Positions 37,601 through 48,183 of a stretch of DNA of 51,513 nt are shown piece after piece. This DNA comes from Tritrichomonas foetus (taxonomy: Eukaryota > Parabasalia > Tritrichomonadida > Tritrichomonadidae): NCBI GenBank assembly GCA_001839685.1, contig MLAK01000807.1, positions 1 through 51,513 of the forward strand. Reading direction: 5' to 3'. The position numbers were made by a program, and so were the translations under genes. Within the stretch, counting starts at the first letter, position 1. Each line of letters starts with the position of its first letter. The notes under the pieces were generated by a model. That model saw only the letters and a list, made by a program, of their open reading frames with translations. It had not been told where the DNA came from and made no database searches.

Positions 37601-40600
37601 TAATGTATTCACCTGCTAATGCAATTTTCTTTTGCCCATCAATATTCATGAACTCACGTGAAAGAATTGGATCAATAATTGGATCAAGTTTAATTCCAAC
37701 ATTTTCAATAAGAACTGGAATTCCTGTAGAAATGCAACTTCTCATTCTGGCAACGAAATCAACTTGATCAAAGCGTAACATGACTAATTTATCACCCTCA
37801 ACCATCTGAAGCCATTTTGTTCCACTGAACTGTGGATCAATCAAAAGCGGGAAAGATGTTTTTGAATTTTGAATAATTAAACCATTTTCAATAGAATGTG
37901 TATCGTTGGAAAGTCCTTTCGCAATCCAATCACGAATAGTTGCATCATTTCCAAGATAAGAAGCAATAGAAAATGTTTTGGTAAATTGAATTCCTTCAGT
38001 AGATATTATTCTCTTCCATTCTTCTAATAAGTTGTGTCTGAACATTGGAGAAAATGGACCTAAATGAGTTAATGCTGCACTAATTAACAAAGAATCACCA
38101 ATAATGAAAGCTGATGAATCCTTTAAATTTTCTGCATACTCTGTCCATCTTTTAGTTTCGCCCATTAAACCAGCCATGATCTTTTGAGCACGATTTAGTC
38201 TCAATTGTGTATGGCCCACATTGTCAGCAAGTGCTTTTTCATTACTTTTCTCTTCATCAACTCGTTTTTGAAGAGCAGAAAGTTGATCTTCGACAGCTTT
38301 CAAATTCGCCTTTTGTGTTTCAAGAACTTTCTTTGATGCTGCTAATTTTGCGGCTGCTTCTTCGGCTTCCAAACGTTTTGGAATAATTTCTTGGAAAACA
38401 AACCAATAATCATATGAAGCACAAACCCACATGTATAAGTTAGCAACGGCTTGATAGCCATTTTGTACTCCTTGAAGTTTTTCATCTCTTTCCTTTTTAT
38501 TTGAGCCGACATACTTTTTCAGTTTATTAATTATTTCGCGGGGAATTTTTTCTACTTCATAACTTTTTACTTTTTTAATGAATTGAACATCATTCACTAA
38601 TGATAATGTTTCTGGCCAATAATCATCCATTTTTACTCCAGGGACATTACTGTCAACTCTTCGGGGAGTTCTTCCAAAAATAATGCAAATGGCATCAAAT
38701 GTTTCACGAAGCGCTGGATGAATTTTCTTTAATGTTTTGATATTTACAAGAGAATCTTTATCCATTGACTCGACTGCATCTTGTGCAGCTTTTAATATAG
38801 GTTGAGCTGCTGCAAATTTTTCTTGAGCAACCCTGTTTATTTCAGCAGCTTGACTAGCTTCGGCCTCAGCAATATCACTTTGTGCTTTCACTTCTTGTTT
38901 TTTAGTTTCAACTTCTCCTTTCTTAACGTGTAAATCTTTTAACATTTCCTCAACTTCTGTTCTTTTTTCTTCTAACACTGGAATATCTCGATCAAGTTGT
39001 TCACTTAAAGCTTGAATTTGTTGGCGAGTTGCTTCAATTTTTTCAACACCACCTTCATAATTTTCAATAAGCTCTTTGGTATTTAATTGCTTTTCATCAA
39101 CTCGCGAAATAAAAGTGGAAAGAAGTTCAAAATATCGAGATGGTGTGCATGCAGTAAATCTTTTGGCTTCATTTTGGAAGCGTTGAGATGCATCTTCAAC
39201 TGATTTATGAATTTTAACACAAACATTTACAACACTCTTCAATAAATTCTCACTTCCTAGGTTTGAGCGAATTAATGAAGCTTTTCCTACGCTTTCTAAG
39301 GCATTGGAACTCCATGGCATATACCAGTCAATTGTAGTCTCAGTTCTTAGTGCAGGAAAATACATAATTGATTCCTTAAAAACAGAGCCATATGGTGAGA
39401 ATACAAGAATTATGTGTAAATGTTGTTTTACACGAGAAGTGAATAAAGCCCAGGGATCTTCATCTGTTAAAAGTTCAGCTTGTACTAAATCTGCTTGGAT
39501 TTTTTCAATTTCTTCTCGTTCGAATAAATTCGGAATTTCACTATTTATTAAAAGATGTGAAATATCTTCAAGTTGATAACTTCCAACAATTTGTGAATCA
39601 GAAATCATAAATGTTGTTGGTAAATCACTCACACCACACTGTCTCATCAAAGTTTTAAGATTATCCCGCCATTCAGCTGGGCTATATGTACGAGTTAATT
39701 GTATTTCAAAAGGTTCCATTGACGACATATGCATTGCTAATCTAGCTAATGATTTACGACCACTTGATTTCACGCCAACCAGCATCATGTGACCGCGCGG
39801 CATTGACAAGACTCGAGATATTGAAGAAATGTGATCAATTGCTTCTTTAAAGAGAACTATATCTAATGGTTTTGAGGCTTCATGATTATGATCTTCAAGG
39901 ACATCTCGGCAGACATCTAACAACTGATCGCTTTTGAGTTTGCATTCTTTATAATTCATAGAATGATCAGCAAATCCATTAAACATGACAGCACCTGTTG
40001 GACAAAGAGTTTGAAAACTCATTCTAAAGTGTTTTTGAGTCATGTCATTCATTGCTGTAGAAAACCAATTTCTGTCAGTATCAGAATTAAATCTATCATT
40101 AAATTCACGCATCATCTCATGATACCAAAGTTTAACAAAGGTTATATCATCACTTATATCTTGTGGTGTTCCTAGTATTATTCCTTTAATTACTCGAACA
40201 ATGTTTCTAAGGCTAAAAACATAATGTGATTTTGAAGGAATTGGAAGTAACACTTGAGTGCATTGATCAAAAATATCTAAAAATGCCGCTACAGTTGATC
40301 TTACAAGTTCTTTGACAGGTGGATTAAAATCATGAAGTTGATTATTAAGAAGAGCAGTTATAATTGTTGACATTGAATTTCTTGTTAATTTGGGAACATT
40401 GATAAAGAAGAAATGTCGAAGAAGTCTTTCAGGAACACCAAAAAGTCCTCCACCACGAGGTCCCATTGATGAAATTATAGTTGTGTCAACAACTCGTTGA
40501 AACTCAACTTTTGATGTATCATACCAACCACCATAATCGAAGAATTGTCGAATTAGTTCTAATGGCGGTTGAGAACCATAGGTATCAGGTCTCACGGAAC

Positions 40601-43600
40601 TTAAATTATCAATAAAAACAAGTAACTTCATATCGGTTAAGGGACCAAATGCGCCATGTCTTTTTTGCATAAAGCTTCTGAGTACTTTCACCATATTTGA
40701 TGATGATGAACAATTAGCAAGAGGTAAAGAGCGAGTATCAAAAGTATCATCAAGCATATTTTCTAATAAAGTTTTAACAACAAGGCTTTTCGATGATTCT
40801 TTTCCTTGAAAGAGAACATGCTTTGAATGATGAACCATTAATCGTGAAAGGAACATCATTGAAGCACTTTCATTAGTTGGAATTAATTGTTGTTCAATTG
40901 GTTTTCTTGATGTAATATTAATTCCCGTCGAAGAATCACACCATGGAAGCCAAGAAAACTTTTGTAAATCCACATAATAATCGAAAACAGTGAATTTTGG
41001 AGGGAAATGTGATTTTGCACCAAGTTTAGATGTGAGATCTTTTATGAATGCATCGAATGTAACTCTTCCTTCTTCATTTAATGAAGCACCAAAGCTCCAA
41101 ATCAATGAGAATAAGAAAATTCTTTCAAAAACTAAATTTTCCTGTTCTTTATCAAAGTATGAAAAGGTTCCGGCACAATTTTGACAATAAGGTGAAAAAT
41201 AAAGCTTATGATTGAGTGGATCTACTTCAATTGTATTTTCGCCATCATCTGACGTTTTGACATCTGGTGTTCGAATTACATCCATAAAGCAATCAAGAAT
41301 TCTAAGCATGTTTTGTACGTAAAATAAAGTATTACTTCCAATCACTGGTTTTACATCAACTTCAACGAATTGAATCATTTTTGGAATATAGTCTGTCATA
41401 AGTTTCTTAAGTGTTGGTGCAATGCTTGGTTTAGGACAATTTTCAATCCAAGAATTAGTAATAGCTGACCAAATTAGCGATGAAGGATCGAAGAAAATCA
41501 TTGCGCATCTTGATACAGTAGCTGGTGATGCTTGACTCAAATCATCGACTTCAAATATAATTTTTACATGATTTCCAAGAGAAATTCTTTCGTTATTTGA
41601 TAGACACAAAACTTTATTGTCATCAAGTAAAGAATTCATTGATTCAATCCAGAGAGAATCAACTGGTCCATCAGCAATAATCCATTTGTATTCAGTTGGA
41701 TCGGACATTGAAAATGATCTTATTTTTGATGAAAGGACTCCGTCACTCCATCCGGAAGTCACAGGATCAAATAAGCCATACAATTCTGGAATAGATATGG
41801 ATTTTGGATTTAATGCTTCAATGAGAATAGGCATTCCAAAATCTGGATTATTTTTCACCATTTCACTCACGCTCATCTGGATTACTTTCCAGCACGTCGA
41901 TTTACCACCCATTGGGCCACCAACAAGCATAATGCCATGTCTTAAAAGCGTTGATTCATACAATTCTACACATTTAGAAACTGACTGTTTCAGTGGTTCA
42001 CATTTCAATTTGGTAAATGATTCTTTAATTAATGTAACGAAATCTTTACTAGGTGTTTTAGTAGCATCAATACTTGGAAATACATCATGAATAATATTAT
42101 CAAATAAAGGAATATCAACCGAAATTAATCTTGGTTTTGTACAATCAATAATCGCTTTAACAAGAAGTAAAGCTTCATCTGTTTCTAAATTGGATCGCTT
42201 CGACTTTCCTGCAGTCATTAAAATAGATTTCATTGCGCGAAGTCCCCAATCATAATGATGTGTATTACTTAATTGCTTTCGACATAAATCAAAAAGTGCG
42301 ATCAATTTAACAGAAAGAATCGAAGCTGTTGTAAAACCACCTGAAAACAGCATAATTTCAGCAATAAAACCAAAATCAGGAACCATCATAGCACATGGTC
42401 GGAAAAGTGCTTTTAAGTTATCTGGTAATTCAGTTCTTCCAGCATATCCAGGATTCATTGTAATACAAATAGCTGCGTTTGGATTCAGTTTTAATGTTCG
42501 TGAATCAAGAACAAATGTTTCTACACCTGCTGCAATTGCATTTTGAATAGTTCGTACTTGTTGTGCAATTACTGATAAAACTTCAATATTAATTCTATTG
42601 AATTCATCAAAACAACTCCATGATCCAGAAGTAGATAGTCCAGCAAAGAATTGAGACATTTGTTCAGGTGTTACTTCTTCTGAGCAATTATAAACAACGC
42701 AAGATCTTCCTAATGCTTTAGCACAATCTCTTACTGTTTCGGTTTTTCCTGTACCTGCTGGACCGCTTGGAGCACCTCCTAAAAATTGCTTAAATGCTGA
42801 TAATAGAGTTTGATAACATCTATCTGTTAGTGGTGTAATAACTAATCTTGACGAGTTTCCTGCATATTCATAAGAGTATTCATAACTATTATTAATTGAA
42901 CGAACAATAACAGTTTCATCTTCCCAGTAATATCGTAATTGTTGTACCCATTTGAAACTGTCTATATCAGTTACAGATAAATTAATTAAATTGGAAACTA
43001 TATCTCTATTATGAACTTCATTAATAAGTAAACAAGATATTAATTGACGTAAAGCTGGTGTTAATTGTTGTCTAATCATTTCTGTGAGTTGGTCAAGTTG
43101 TTCAATAAATTTGGATTGAACAACTTTCATTGTACGAAGCTTTGAACTTCGTAAAACATTTGTCATTTGTTGGGTCCATAAAATTTGATTGGTAATTATA
43201 ATAACTTGAGCTGGATACTCTGCAATCCATTGATCTCTTTTCTTTTTCAGAGCTGTATTTAACGCATCTTTTATTAAATTCTTTAAAGTATTTTTCATTT
43301 CTTCTTCAAAATTGTTCAGCCAATCTTCAATTTCTTCAGTGTTTCCATCAACCGGATTCATCAGTCGAACTGCTTCTAGTTCACCATCATCGATCATTGA
43401 CATGATAATGTTTTCTTCTGTCACTTCCATTGCATTAACATATTCGAACAGTTTGCTCATAGATTTCATAATAATATCGAAATCTTTCGTATGAGATAAA
43501 ATTGTAATAAGTTCATCATTTGACAAGAAGAAGAATCTTGGAAATGCATGTCTTTTGGTTTCAAGATAAGCATTAAGACCTTGTGTAATCGATTCTAAAA

Positions 43601-46600
43601 GTGTATTGCATTGTTGAAGATTTTCAAGAAGCTTATCACGATGCATGACATTGACAAAATCAGGATGATTATGTGTAAGTGTCATTATACCTGCCCAAAT
43701 TTTATCAACTGTTTTCCAATCACGTGCTTCTCTGAACAATTTTTGTTGAATTGAAGTGCCTGTAAAAATAGGTTGTAAATAAAGCCACGAACGTTGGCAT
43801 TCAATCCATGCTTCAAGTGTATCATGTGCTAAATGAAGAAATTGTAATCTTTCAACAGCACGTTTCTTGACAGGTGCAATAAATGGTGAAGTTAAAAGTG
43901 TTTGTGTTGTAACTAGTTGATCATCAACAAGTGAAATAATATCATCAACATCAACAAGAATAAATTGACCAGAACCTCTGAATTCTGTTGTTGAAAACAG
44001 TCTCTTTTGGAGTTCTTCATCCATTTGGTCCAAAGCTGATTCAATATTATATTCTTGTGCAGCAATACTTGCAATTTGAGAGATTTGGTCATTCCATCGT
44101 TCTAAATGAAGATCAATGAATCCTTGAAGGGTTAATTCCATTGATGGCATAACATTAAAACCAACAATTTCAGAGATTTGTTCCCAATGTTTGGTTTTAA
44201 TTCCAGGGTGACGAAGTTTCCCAACCAATGGGAGTGGTTGTTTGAATTTTTCAATTTGTTCTTGAAGAGGGAAAAGAACCTTTTCCATCAATTCGCGATG
44301 AGGTGAAAGATCCTTCTTTAATTTGGTAATTTTTTTGGTGCCTGAAATAATGAACGCATTCATTTGATCGGGTTTTACTTGAGGGAAAGGTGTATCAAGC
44401 CAGGTTGTACTCATTGATAACCATTCACCAGCAAGATTCCATAGCGTACTTAATGGATTGAATTCTTCAATAAGCTTTGTCAAATTTCGGCATGGTCCAT
44501 GATCGAAATCGAACAGCTTCTCATGATTACTATAAATATCCTGTTTTTCCTTAAGTGCAAAGAGTTGCTGCTGAATTTCATTTATTTGATCAACAGCATC
44601 AATTGTTAACTCTAAATCTTGATATTTGGCAATAAATTCAGGTAATAAATTCGTAACAGCCAAAGTATCAATTTCAAGTTGTTTTTGATTTTGACGAAGT
44701 TCATGAATCATTCTTATTCTTTCAACTTGGAGCATAGTATCTGTATCATTAATTAAGACTGATAATTTATGAGGTATTTGAAGTGCATGATATTTATCTT
44801 GACATTCTTCATTTGATATTTCAAACTTATATTCTTCAAGAAAAGCAAATCTTTGCATAATTGAATCAGTTTTAACCTGTCGTTGATTTGTTGACTCAAT
44901 AACTTGGTCCATGAACTTCCTAAGTTCTGCTAATTCTTCTGGTGTTTGTGGAACTATTTTCAACCTTTCAGAAATCATTTGGAATTCTTCTTCAATTTCT
45001 TTAATTCCATGAATTGCGATTGACTTCATATGCGTAAGAAGTGAAACGACAAGACTGTTTGTATGAAATGAAGAAAGCTCTTTAAATGATGCACAAGAAA
45101 GCTTGAAAATTCCAATATCATAACTTCTATCCATTTTCATTGTTACGACATTTTGAACATTATAAAATTCACTCAATTGCTTCTTATAATCATTCAATGA
45201 ACGTTTCCCTTCAGGGTCGAATTCTTTGATGAAGGATTCTGTTTCAAGACCAAGAGTTGGTTCGAGATAACGATATTGGTCTAAAAAGTGCTCTAAATGA
45301 GCAAATAAATATGATAAATTTTTTTCAAGGTTATCTCTTGAAATATGGATTAAATCACAGCAATCAGTATAAGCAATTTGGTTTGTTTCTAATCCCAAAT
45401 AAGGCAAATTGATGGCAGGTAAATCATTAACTGCGTTTTCAAGTTGGATAAGTAACGATATAATTTGATCTTTGCAAGTTTCACTTGATGGAATTAAAGC
45501 AAGTCGATGAGTATCATTGAAAAGTAAATCAACATGAAACTGTGGAAGAACTTTTTCAAGAAGTTTTGGAACTTTAGCAAATTTTGCTTCTTTTTGAGCT
45601 TCATTTTCTTCCTCTTCTTCTTCTTCATTTAAATCTTCCTGATTCTCTTCTTCTTCCTCTTCTTCTGTTCGATAAGTTAATATCGGCTTTGGACGTTTAG
45701 GTGGCTCAATGTTAAAATATCTGGTAAATATTTGAGAATACTTCTCAAGTGTATTTTCAATAATAGTGAGCATAATCATATGAAGCATGCGTGTTGTAAG
45801 CATCACCATTTTAGCATAACGATACTTTTCACTTTGTCGATCCATTACAACTTCATCATTCATTGTTGTCGAAATTACACCCTCAAGAGTTTCTTGAATT
45901 TGTCCTTTAAAAACTCTTGATGTAGATTCTAATTCTTGATATTGTCGTGAAATAAATTCATCAAGTGCTAAAATAACATCATAGCCACCAGTTAAGAATG
46001 TTAATTGCTCAGAATCAATAAAAATCCCCCAGATTGTTTGCATACCTCCCAAAATATGAGAATTTGCATAAATTTGAGTCTTTGTAAATATTCTCATTCT
46101 TTCTCCGAAATCAAATTCAATGTGAGGAAGAAGTCCACTTTCTTTTGGTGGTTTTTCAGGTGGAAACAATTCTAAGAATGCATCACGGTCAGGAATAAGA
46201 GGATTATGTTCAAGATCATATTCAAAAGATAATTGGTTATTCATATATTTAAAATCATAACGAACCTCTTCAATCAAATTTTGTAATTTATTGTTATATT
46301 TTGATGTGTCAGAAATTGCCATTTTCATCAAAATTTCTTGGAAGTTATTCTGTGAAAGTTCTGGAAGCTCTTCCATTGGCATTTGTTTAACACGGCTATC
46401 AAATCGAAATTGAATTTCGTATTTTTTTGCTGCTTTTTTTGCATTTTCAACTCTTTGTTCAAATAAATCTTCATTTTCAATAGCAAATCTTAAATTATAT
46501 CTTGCAACTTTTTTCCTTTTTTTAGTTTTTAACCATTCGATTGTAAATATTTCTTCTTCTTTATTATAATCAATAACTTTACATTCTGTCCAATATGTAG

Positions 46601-47366
46601 TTCCACTTAATTCTCGATATCTTGAATAAGCATCTGGATTTTTCATCAATTCTTCCAATGGATATTCTTCGAATGTTGTATCATCGAAAATTTCAAGCGG
46701 CATAAATGACTCACCATCATCTAAAGATGAAGTAGATGTTGTTGGTCCTCTATTTTTCAATGGAGGAAGTGGTTTAGCAGGTGCACGATATTTTGATCGA
46801 ATAATTGAGTCTAAATCAGTGGTTGTTGTTCCAGAAGGATATTGAACTCGTTGCCCTATTCCAGTATTAACAATTGGTTCAGTGACCGGAACTGGCGACT
46901 TAATTAAAAATGGTGCTTCTATTTGGTTTTTATTGACTTTTGATTTTGGAGAGATGAGTTCGATTTCTGGATGTGACAATCTTTTTGTTTGTTCCTGCGA
47001 AAGTGGAATATCTTTTGGAAATGGACGAACAGCTTTTGCCATTCTTCCGCTGATTTGTTTTGGGGCATTTGAAGCAGTGTTTGACATTGTTGGTGAAACT
47101 GTTGGCGAAATTGTTGATAATGCACGATTTATTGTTGGCTGAGGAGAATTCAACATATCGGTGGTACCAAATAAACTGTCATTCGTATCTAAAAAATTTG
47201 GATCGTCGGTATTGTGCGAGGAAAGTGTCCATTCTCCGATTTTGGGAACTTTTATCGTATCTTCTGGTAAAATTTTTCCCAGTCTGATATCCATATTGCG
47301 TTTCTTTTGTATTGATCTTTCGTGATTTTCGAGCCTAGTTCGGGCTCTTGTAAAGCGATCCGTCAT
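34692..47366 (-). CDS. axonemal dynein heavy chain
   Basis: A 4,224-residue single open frame. The N-terminal tail includes an acidic Glu-rich stretch (around 575-600) and the linker (about 1150-1450). AAA1 has a canonical P-loop GPAGTGKTET (about 1530) and Walker B CFDEFNR. AAA2 has GGPMGGKST (about 1815). AAA3 has a degenerate P-loop (GKESSKS, 2188-2194) and FIDNLSS. AAA4 has GVKSSGRKS (about 2532), as in axonemal dyneins. The stalk coiled coil flanks the microtubule-binding domain (about 2760-3055). AAA5-6 and a C-terminal domain end the chain, finishing PDHWIQRSVAVFITVQM. Length and tail fit a single-headed inner-arm type (DNAH1/3/7-like) better than cytoplasmic dynein, but the subclass is inferred. 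It powers flagellar bending. Shadow frames inside this gene were ignored. Confidence 0.95.
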   Translation of the reverse strand: MTDRFTRARTRLENHERSIQKKRNMDIRLGKILPEDTIKVPKIGEWTLSSHNTDDPNFLDTNDSLFGTTDMLNSPQPTINRALSTISPTVSPTMSNTASNAPKQISGRMAKAVRPFPKDIPLSQEQTKRLSHPEIELISPKSKVNKNQIEAPFLIKSPVPVTEPIVNTGIGQRVQYPSGTTTTDLDSIIRSKYRAPAKPLPPLKNRGPTTSTSSLDDGESFMPLEIFDDTTFEEYPLEELMKNPDAYSRYRELSGTTYWTECKVIDYNKEEEIFTIEWLKTKKRKKVARYNLRFAIENEDLFEQRVENAKKAAKKYEIQFRFDSRVKQMPMEELPELSQNNFQEILMKMAISDTSKYNNKLQNLIEEVRYDFKYMNNQLSFEYDLEHNPLIPDRDAFLELFPPEKPPKESGLLPHIEFDFGERMRIFTKTQIYANSHILGGMQTIWGIFIDSEQLTFLTGGYDVILALDEFISRQYQELESTSRVFKGQIQETLEGVISTTMNDEVVMDRQSEKYRYAKMVMLTTRMLHMIMLTIIENTLEKYSQIFTRYFNIEPPKRPKPILTYRTEEEEEEENQEDLNEEEEEEENEAQKEAKFAKVPKLLEKVLPQFHVDLLFNDTHRLALIPSSETCKDQIISLLIQLENAVNDLPAINLPYLGLETNQIAYTDCCDLIHISRDNLEKNLSYLFAHLEHFLDQYRYLEPTLGLETESFIKEFDPEGKRSLNDYKKQLSEFYNVQNVVTMKMDRSYDIGIFKLSCASFKELSSFHTNSLVVSLLTHMKSIAIHGIKEIEEEFQMISERLKIVPQTPEELAELRKFMDQVIESTNQRQVKTDSIMQRFAFLEEYKFEISNEECQDKYHALQIPHKLSVLINDTDTMLQVERIRMIHELRQNQKQLEIDTLAVTNLLPEFIAKYQDLELTIDAVDQINEIQQQLFALKEKQDIYSNHEKLFDFDHGPCRNLTKLIEEFNPLSTLWNLAGEWLSMSTTWLDTPFPQVKPDQMNAFIISGTKKITKLKKDLSPHRELMEKVLFPLQEQIEKFKQPLPLVGKLRHPGIKTKHWEQISEIVGFNVMPSMELTLQGFIDLHLERWNDQISQIASIAAQEYNIESALDQMDEELQKRLFSTTEFRGSGQFILVDVDDIISLVDDQLVTTQTLLTSPFIAPVKKRAVERLQFLHLAHDTLEAWIECQRSWLYLQPIFTGTSIQQKLFREARDWKTVDKIWAGIMTLTHNHPDFVNVMHRDKLLENLQQCNTLLESITQGLNAYLETKRHAFPRFFFLSNDELITILSHTKDFDIIMKSMSKLFEYVNAMEVTEENIIMSMIDDGELEAVRLMNPVDGNTEEIEDWLNNFEEEMKNTLKNLIKDALNTALKKKRDQWIAEYPAQVIIITNQILWTQQMTNVLRSSKLRTMKVVQSKFIEQLDQLTEMIRQQLTPALRQLISCLLINEVHNRDIVSNLINLSVTDIDSFKWVQQLRYYWEDETVIVRSINNSYEYSYEYAGNSSRLVITPLTDRCYQTLLSAFKQFLGGAPSGPAGTGKTETVRDCAKALGRSCVVYNCSEEVTPEQMSQFFAGLSTSGSWSCFDEFNRINIEVLSVIAQQVRTIQNAIAAGVETFVLDSRTLKLNPNAAICITMNPGYAGRTELPDNLKALFRPCAMMVPDFGFIAEIMLFSGGFTTASILSVKLIALFDLCRKQLSNTHHYDWGLRAMKSILMTAGKSKRSNLETDEALLLVKAIIDCTKPRLISVDIPLFDNIIHDVFPSIDATKTPSKDFVTLIKESFTKLKCEPLKQSVSKCVELYESTLLRHGIMLVGGPMGGKSTCWKVIQMSVSEMVKNNPDFGMPILIEALNPKSISIPELYGLFDPVTSGWSDGVLSSKIRSFSMSDPTEYKWIIADGPVDSLWIESMNSLLDDNKVLCLSNNERISLGNHVKIIFEVDDLSQASPATVSRCAMIFFDPSSLIWSAITNSWIENCPKPSIAPTLKKLMTDYIPKMIQFVEVDVKPVIGSNTLFYVQNMLRILDCFMDVIRTPDVKTSDDGENTIEVDPLNHKLYFSPYCQNCAGTFSYFDKEQENLVFERIFLFSLIWSFGASLNEEGRVTFDAFIKDLTSKLGAKSHFPPKFTVFDYYVDLQKFSWLPWCDSSTGINITSRKPIEQQLIPTNESASMMFLSRLMVHHSKHVLFQGKESSKSLVVKTLLENMLDDTFDTRSLPLANCSSSSNMVKVLRSFMQKRHGAFGPLTDMKLLVFIDNLSSVRPDTYGSQPPLELIRQFFDYGGWYDTSKVEFQRVVDTTIISSMGPRGGGLFGVPERLLRHFFFINVPKLTRNSMSTIITALLNNQLHDFNPPVKELVRSTVAAFLDIFDQCTQVLLPIPSKSHYVFSLRNIVRVIKGIILGTPQDISDDITFVKLWYHEMMREFNDRFNSDTDRNWFSTAMNDMTQKHFRMSFQTLCPTGAVMFNGFADHSMNYKECKLKSDQLLDVCRDVLEDHNHEASKPLDIVLFKEAIDHISSISRVLSMPRGHMMLVGVKSSGRKSLARLAMHMSSMEPFEIQLTRTYSPAEWRDNLKTLMRQCGVSDLPTTFMISDSQIVGSYQLEDISHLLINSEIPNLFEREEIEKIQADLVQAELLTDEDPWALFTSRVKQHLHIILVFSPYGSVFKESIMYFPALRTETTIDWYMPWSSNALESVGKASLIRSNLGSENLLKSVVNVCVKIHKSVEDASQRFQNEAKRFTACTPSRYFELLSTFISRVDEKQLNTKELIENYEGGVEKIEATRQQIQALSEQLDRDIPVLEEKRTEVEEMLKDLHVKKGEVETKKQEVKAQSDIAEAEASQAAEINRVAQEKFAAAQPILKAAQDAVESMDKDSLVNIKTLKKIHPALRETFDAICIIFGRTPRRVDSNVPGVKMDDYWPETLSLVNDVQFIKKVKSYEVEKIPREIINKLKKYVGSNKKERDEKLQGVQNGYQAVANLYMWVCASYDYWFVFQEIIPKRLEAEEAAAKLAASKKVLETQKANLKAVEDQLSALQKRVDEEKSNEKALADNVGHTQLRLNRAQKIMAGLMGETKRWTEYAENLKDSSAFIIGDSLLISAALTHLGPFSPMFRHNLLEEWKRIISTEGIQFTKTFSIASYLGNDATIRDWIAKGLSNDTHSIENGLIIQNSKTSFPLLIDPQFSGTKWLQMVEGDKLVMLRFDQVDFVARMRSCISTGIPVLIENVGIKLDPIIDPILSREFMNIDGQKKIALAGEYINYSDGFRMYLSTKYPNPVYSPEVCSQVTLINFTTTPEGLSDLLMNSLIEVEREDLDRKRINLMEANAENMMKLKQIEQEILDIVSKAGQDLLDDDVATETLQSAQRMSASIEQQMAASKNTEKLINQFKQKFSLISDRAALLYFCASDFSVIDPMYQFSLKWFVNIFKQALAEAEHPQDQSLLIQSLNGSIASKFFQNVSFSLFSRHKLLFSFLLATRILMAEHHISSSELAFMLSPTPTKDQNPYDWLSDESWCLLSGLPKIANNFQDILNHISSHEAQWKTYAASTAGENEKIPLETKITPFQSLLILRVFHLHRVREGIMKFISETLGKEFVTPPPLNLTNVFKESSPTSPLIFIITPGIDPVDEVVSVADSMELGKYVKFYSLGRGRGQGAEELIIDASERGFWVMLQNCHLSLSWMPRLEHIIDHLDPAKVHNRFRLCLVTMSDDRFPIGILYSGSKLIYEIPKGIRENMLRIYSQFNADDYDKEMGEIEKQLTFNLAFFHSVVLERLQFGSIGWNIPYEFNPSDFAISRRHLKMFLAEAGLNDIIPFEALSYVIGELNYGGRVTDAWDRRLLMSLLNRFFSDSINDSTFSLGDGYSLPDYGNDTFIDVEKLLNSWPLVTAGEDVGLSPNASTITARNDALRIFNSLIEIQPTLTVASGAISEEQYLINFVDQLIKECPQNFNVFNFTKKFDLSDIINTVIHHEIILYNNLLHTIRETLATLQLGLKGMIIIDEKLDLFSHQLIANKVPDLWMKKSYPTKLTLHSYIEDLHKRIEFLDNWIRTDRPKVFKLGAFFHPEEFLTAVLQVFARKHSIPFDTLHWTTKITEHLTGNKVTTTPEDGIYVEGLLIEGAKWDVVTNGLTECRQTELISTLPVLHLLPISEAINEGNNSSRANANNMTGSLSSRANKTNSNIYECPMYRTQNRGTGALDLPNYIMSIYLPSGSENPDHWIQRSVAVFITVQM

Positions 47367-48183
47367 AAATTTTAGAGATTATGCAAAATTTGGAAAAGAT
47401 TAAATAACGATTTCTGATTTTTTCACAAATTGGTGAAACTTTTTCTTACATTCGAAAGAATATTTAAAAAATCAAAAAACTTTTTCTTCGAGAGATTTTG
47501 GAATCTAAAGGATTTGCATTGAATTATATGAGAAATTGAATAAATTTCAAATGTTGACGAAAAAGCTAATCTTTTCGCTGAGCATTAGAATGGCCTTACC
47601 ATCTTCGAATATTAGTCAGTGATTTATGTGACAATGTATTCGTTAAAATAAATATGAAAATGATAAACTAATTCTGTTCTGTGTGTTCTCATTCATATTC
47701 ATCAATTCGCTTATTTGATATTTGTTCTAATAAATAGTGAATTTTGGTATTATACATGTTTAGATATTACAACATAAGTGAGTTCATTTTTAATTCATTT
47801 TTTTGAATAATCGTATCATTTTAGTTTAGGTTTCTGAAATGAGTTTGTGATCGAAAATATAGATTTGTTGAATTCAATGTTTACATCTGCATTACGACCA
47901 AAAATTAAACCAGAAACTCTAATTTGCCTTTCATGGTACTATTTGGTATGTATTCTTTTTCAAGTTTAATCGTAATACAGATGTATAATTCAATGTGAAA
48001 AATTCATTAACTAGTGAAATCAAAAAAAAAAAAAAAAAAGGAATTTTCATCAATCATGGAATTCAGAATAGACTTGATTTAAACGGAGAAAAACAATTAA
48101 ATAATATTTCAATCAATTTATAATTTATAAATTAGGTGTTTAATCATAGCAAAAAAAATATCACGTTTAATAAGAATATTGAT
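47367..48183. other. intergenic between dynein and TMEM231 genes
   Basis: An 817-bp AT-rich region that must contain the dynein promoter at its left. It includes an 18-base A run and a possible two-exon micro-ORF on the plus strand (ATG 47877, GTATGT at 47946, CAG at 47978-47980), treated as a finding rather than a gene. Confidence 0.5.
48022..48039 (+). repeat. poly-A tract, 18 bases
   Basis: An uninterrupted run of 18 A, the longest homopolymer noticed in the window. It may be a simple slippage tract. No retroelement features adjoin it. Confidence 0.9.

Noticed and set aside
41617..42090. 157-codon plus-strand frame
   Set aside because: Lies antisense inside the dynein heavy chain over the AAA2 coding region; a shadow of codon bias.
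48022..48039. Poly-A tract as a retroelement tail
   Set aside because: No upstream reverse-transcriptase remnant or target duplication was found; a slippage tract is enough to explain it.
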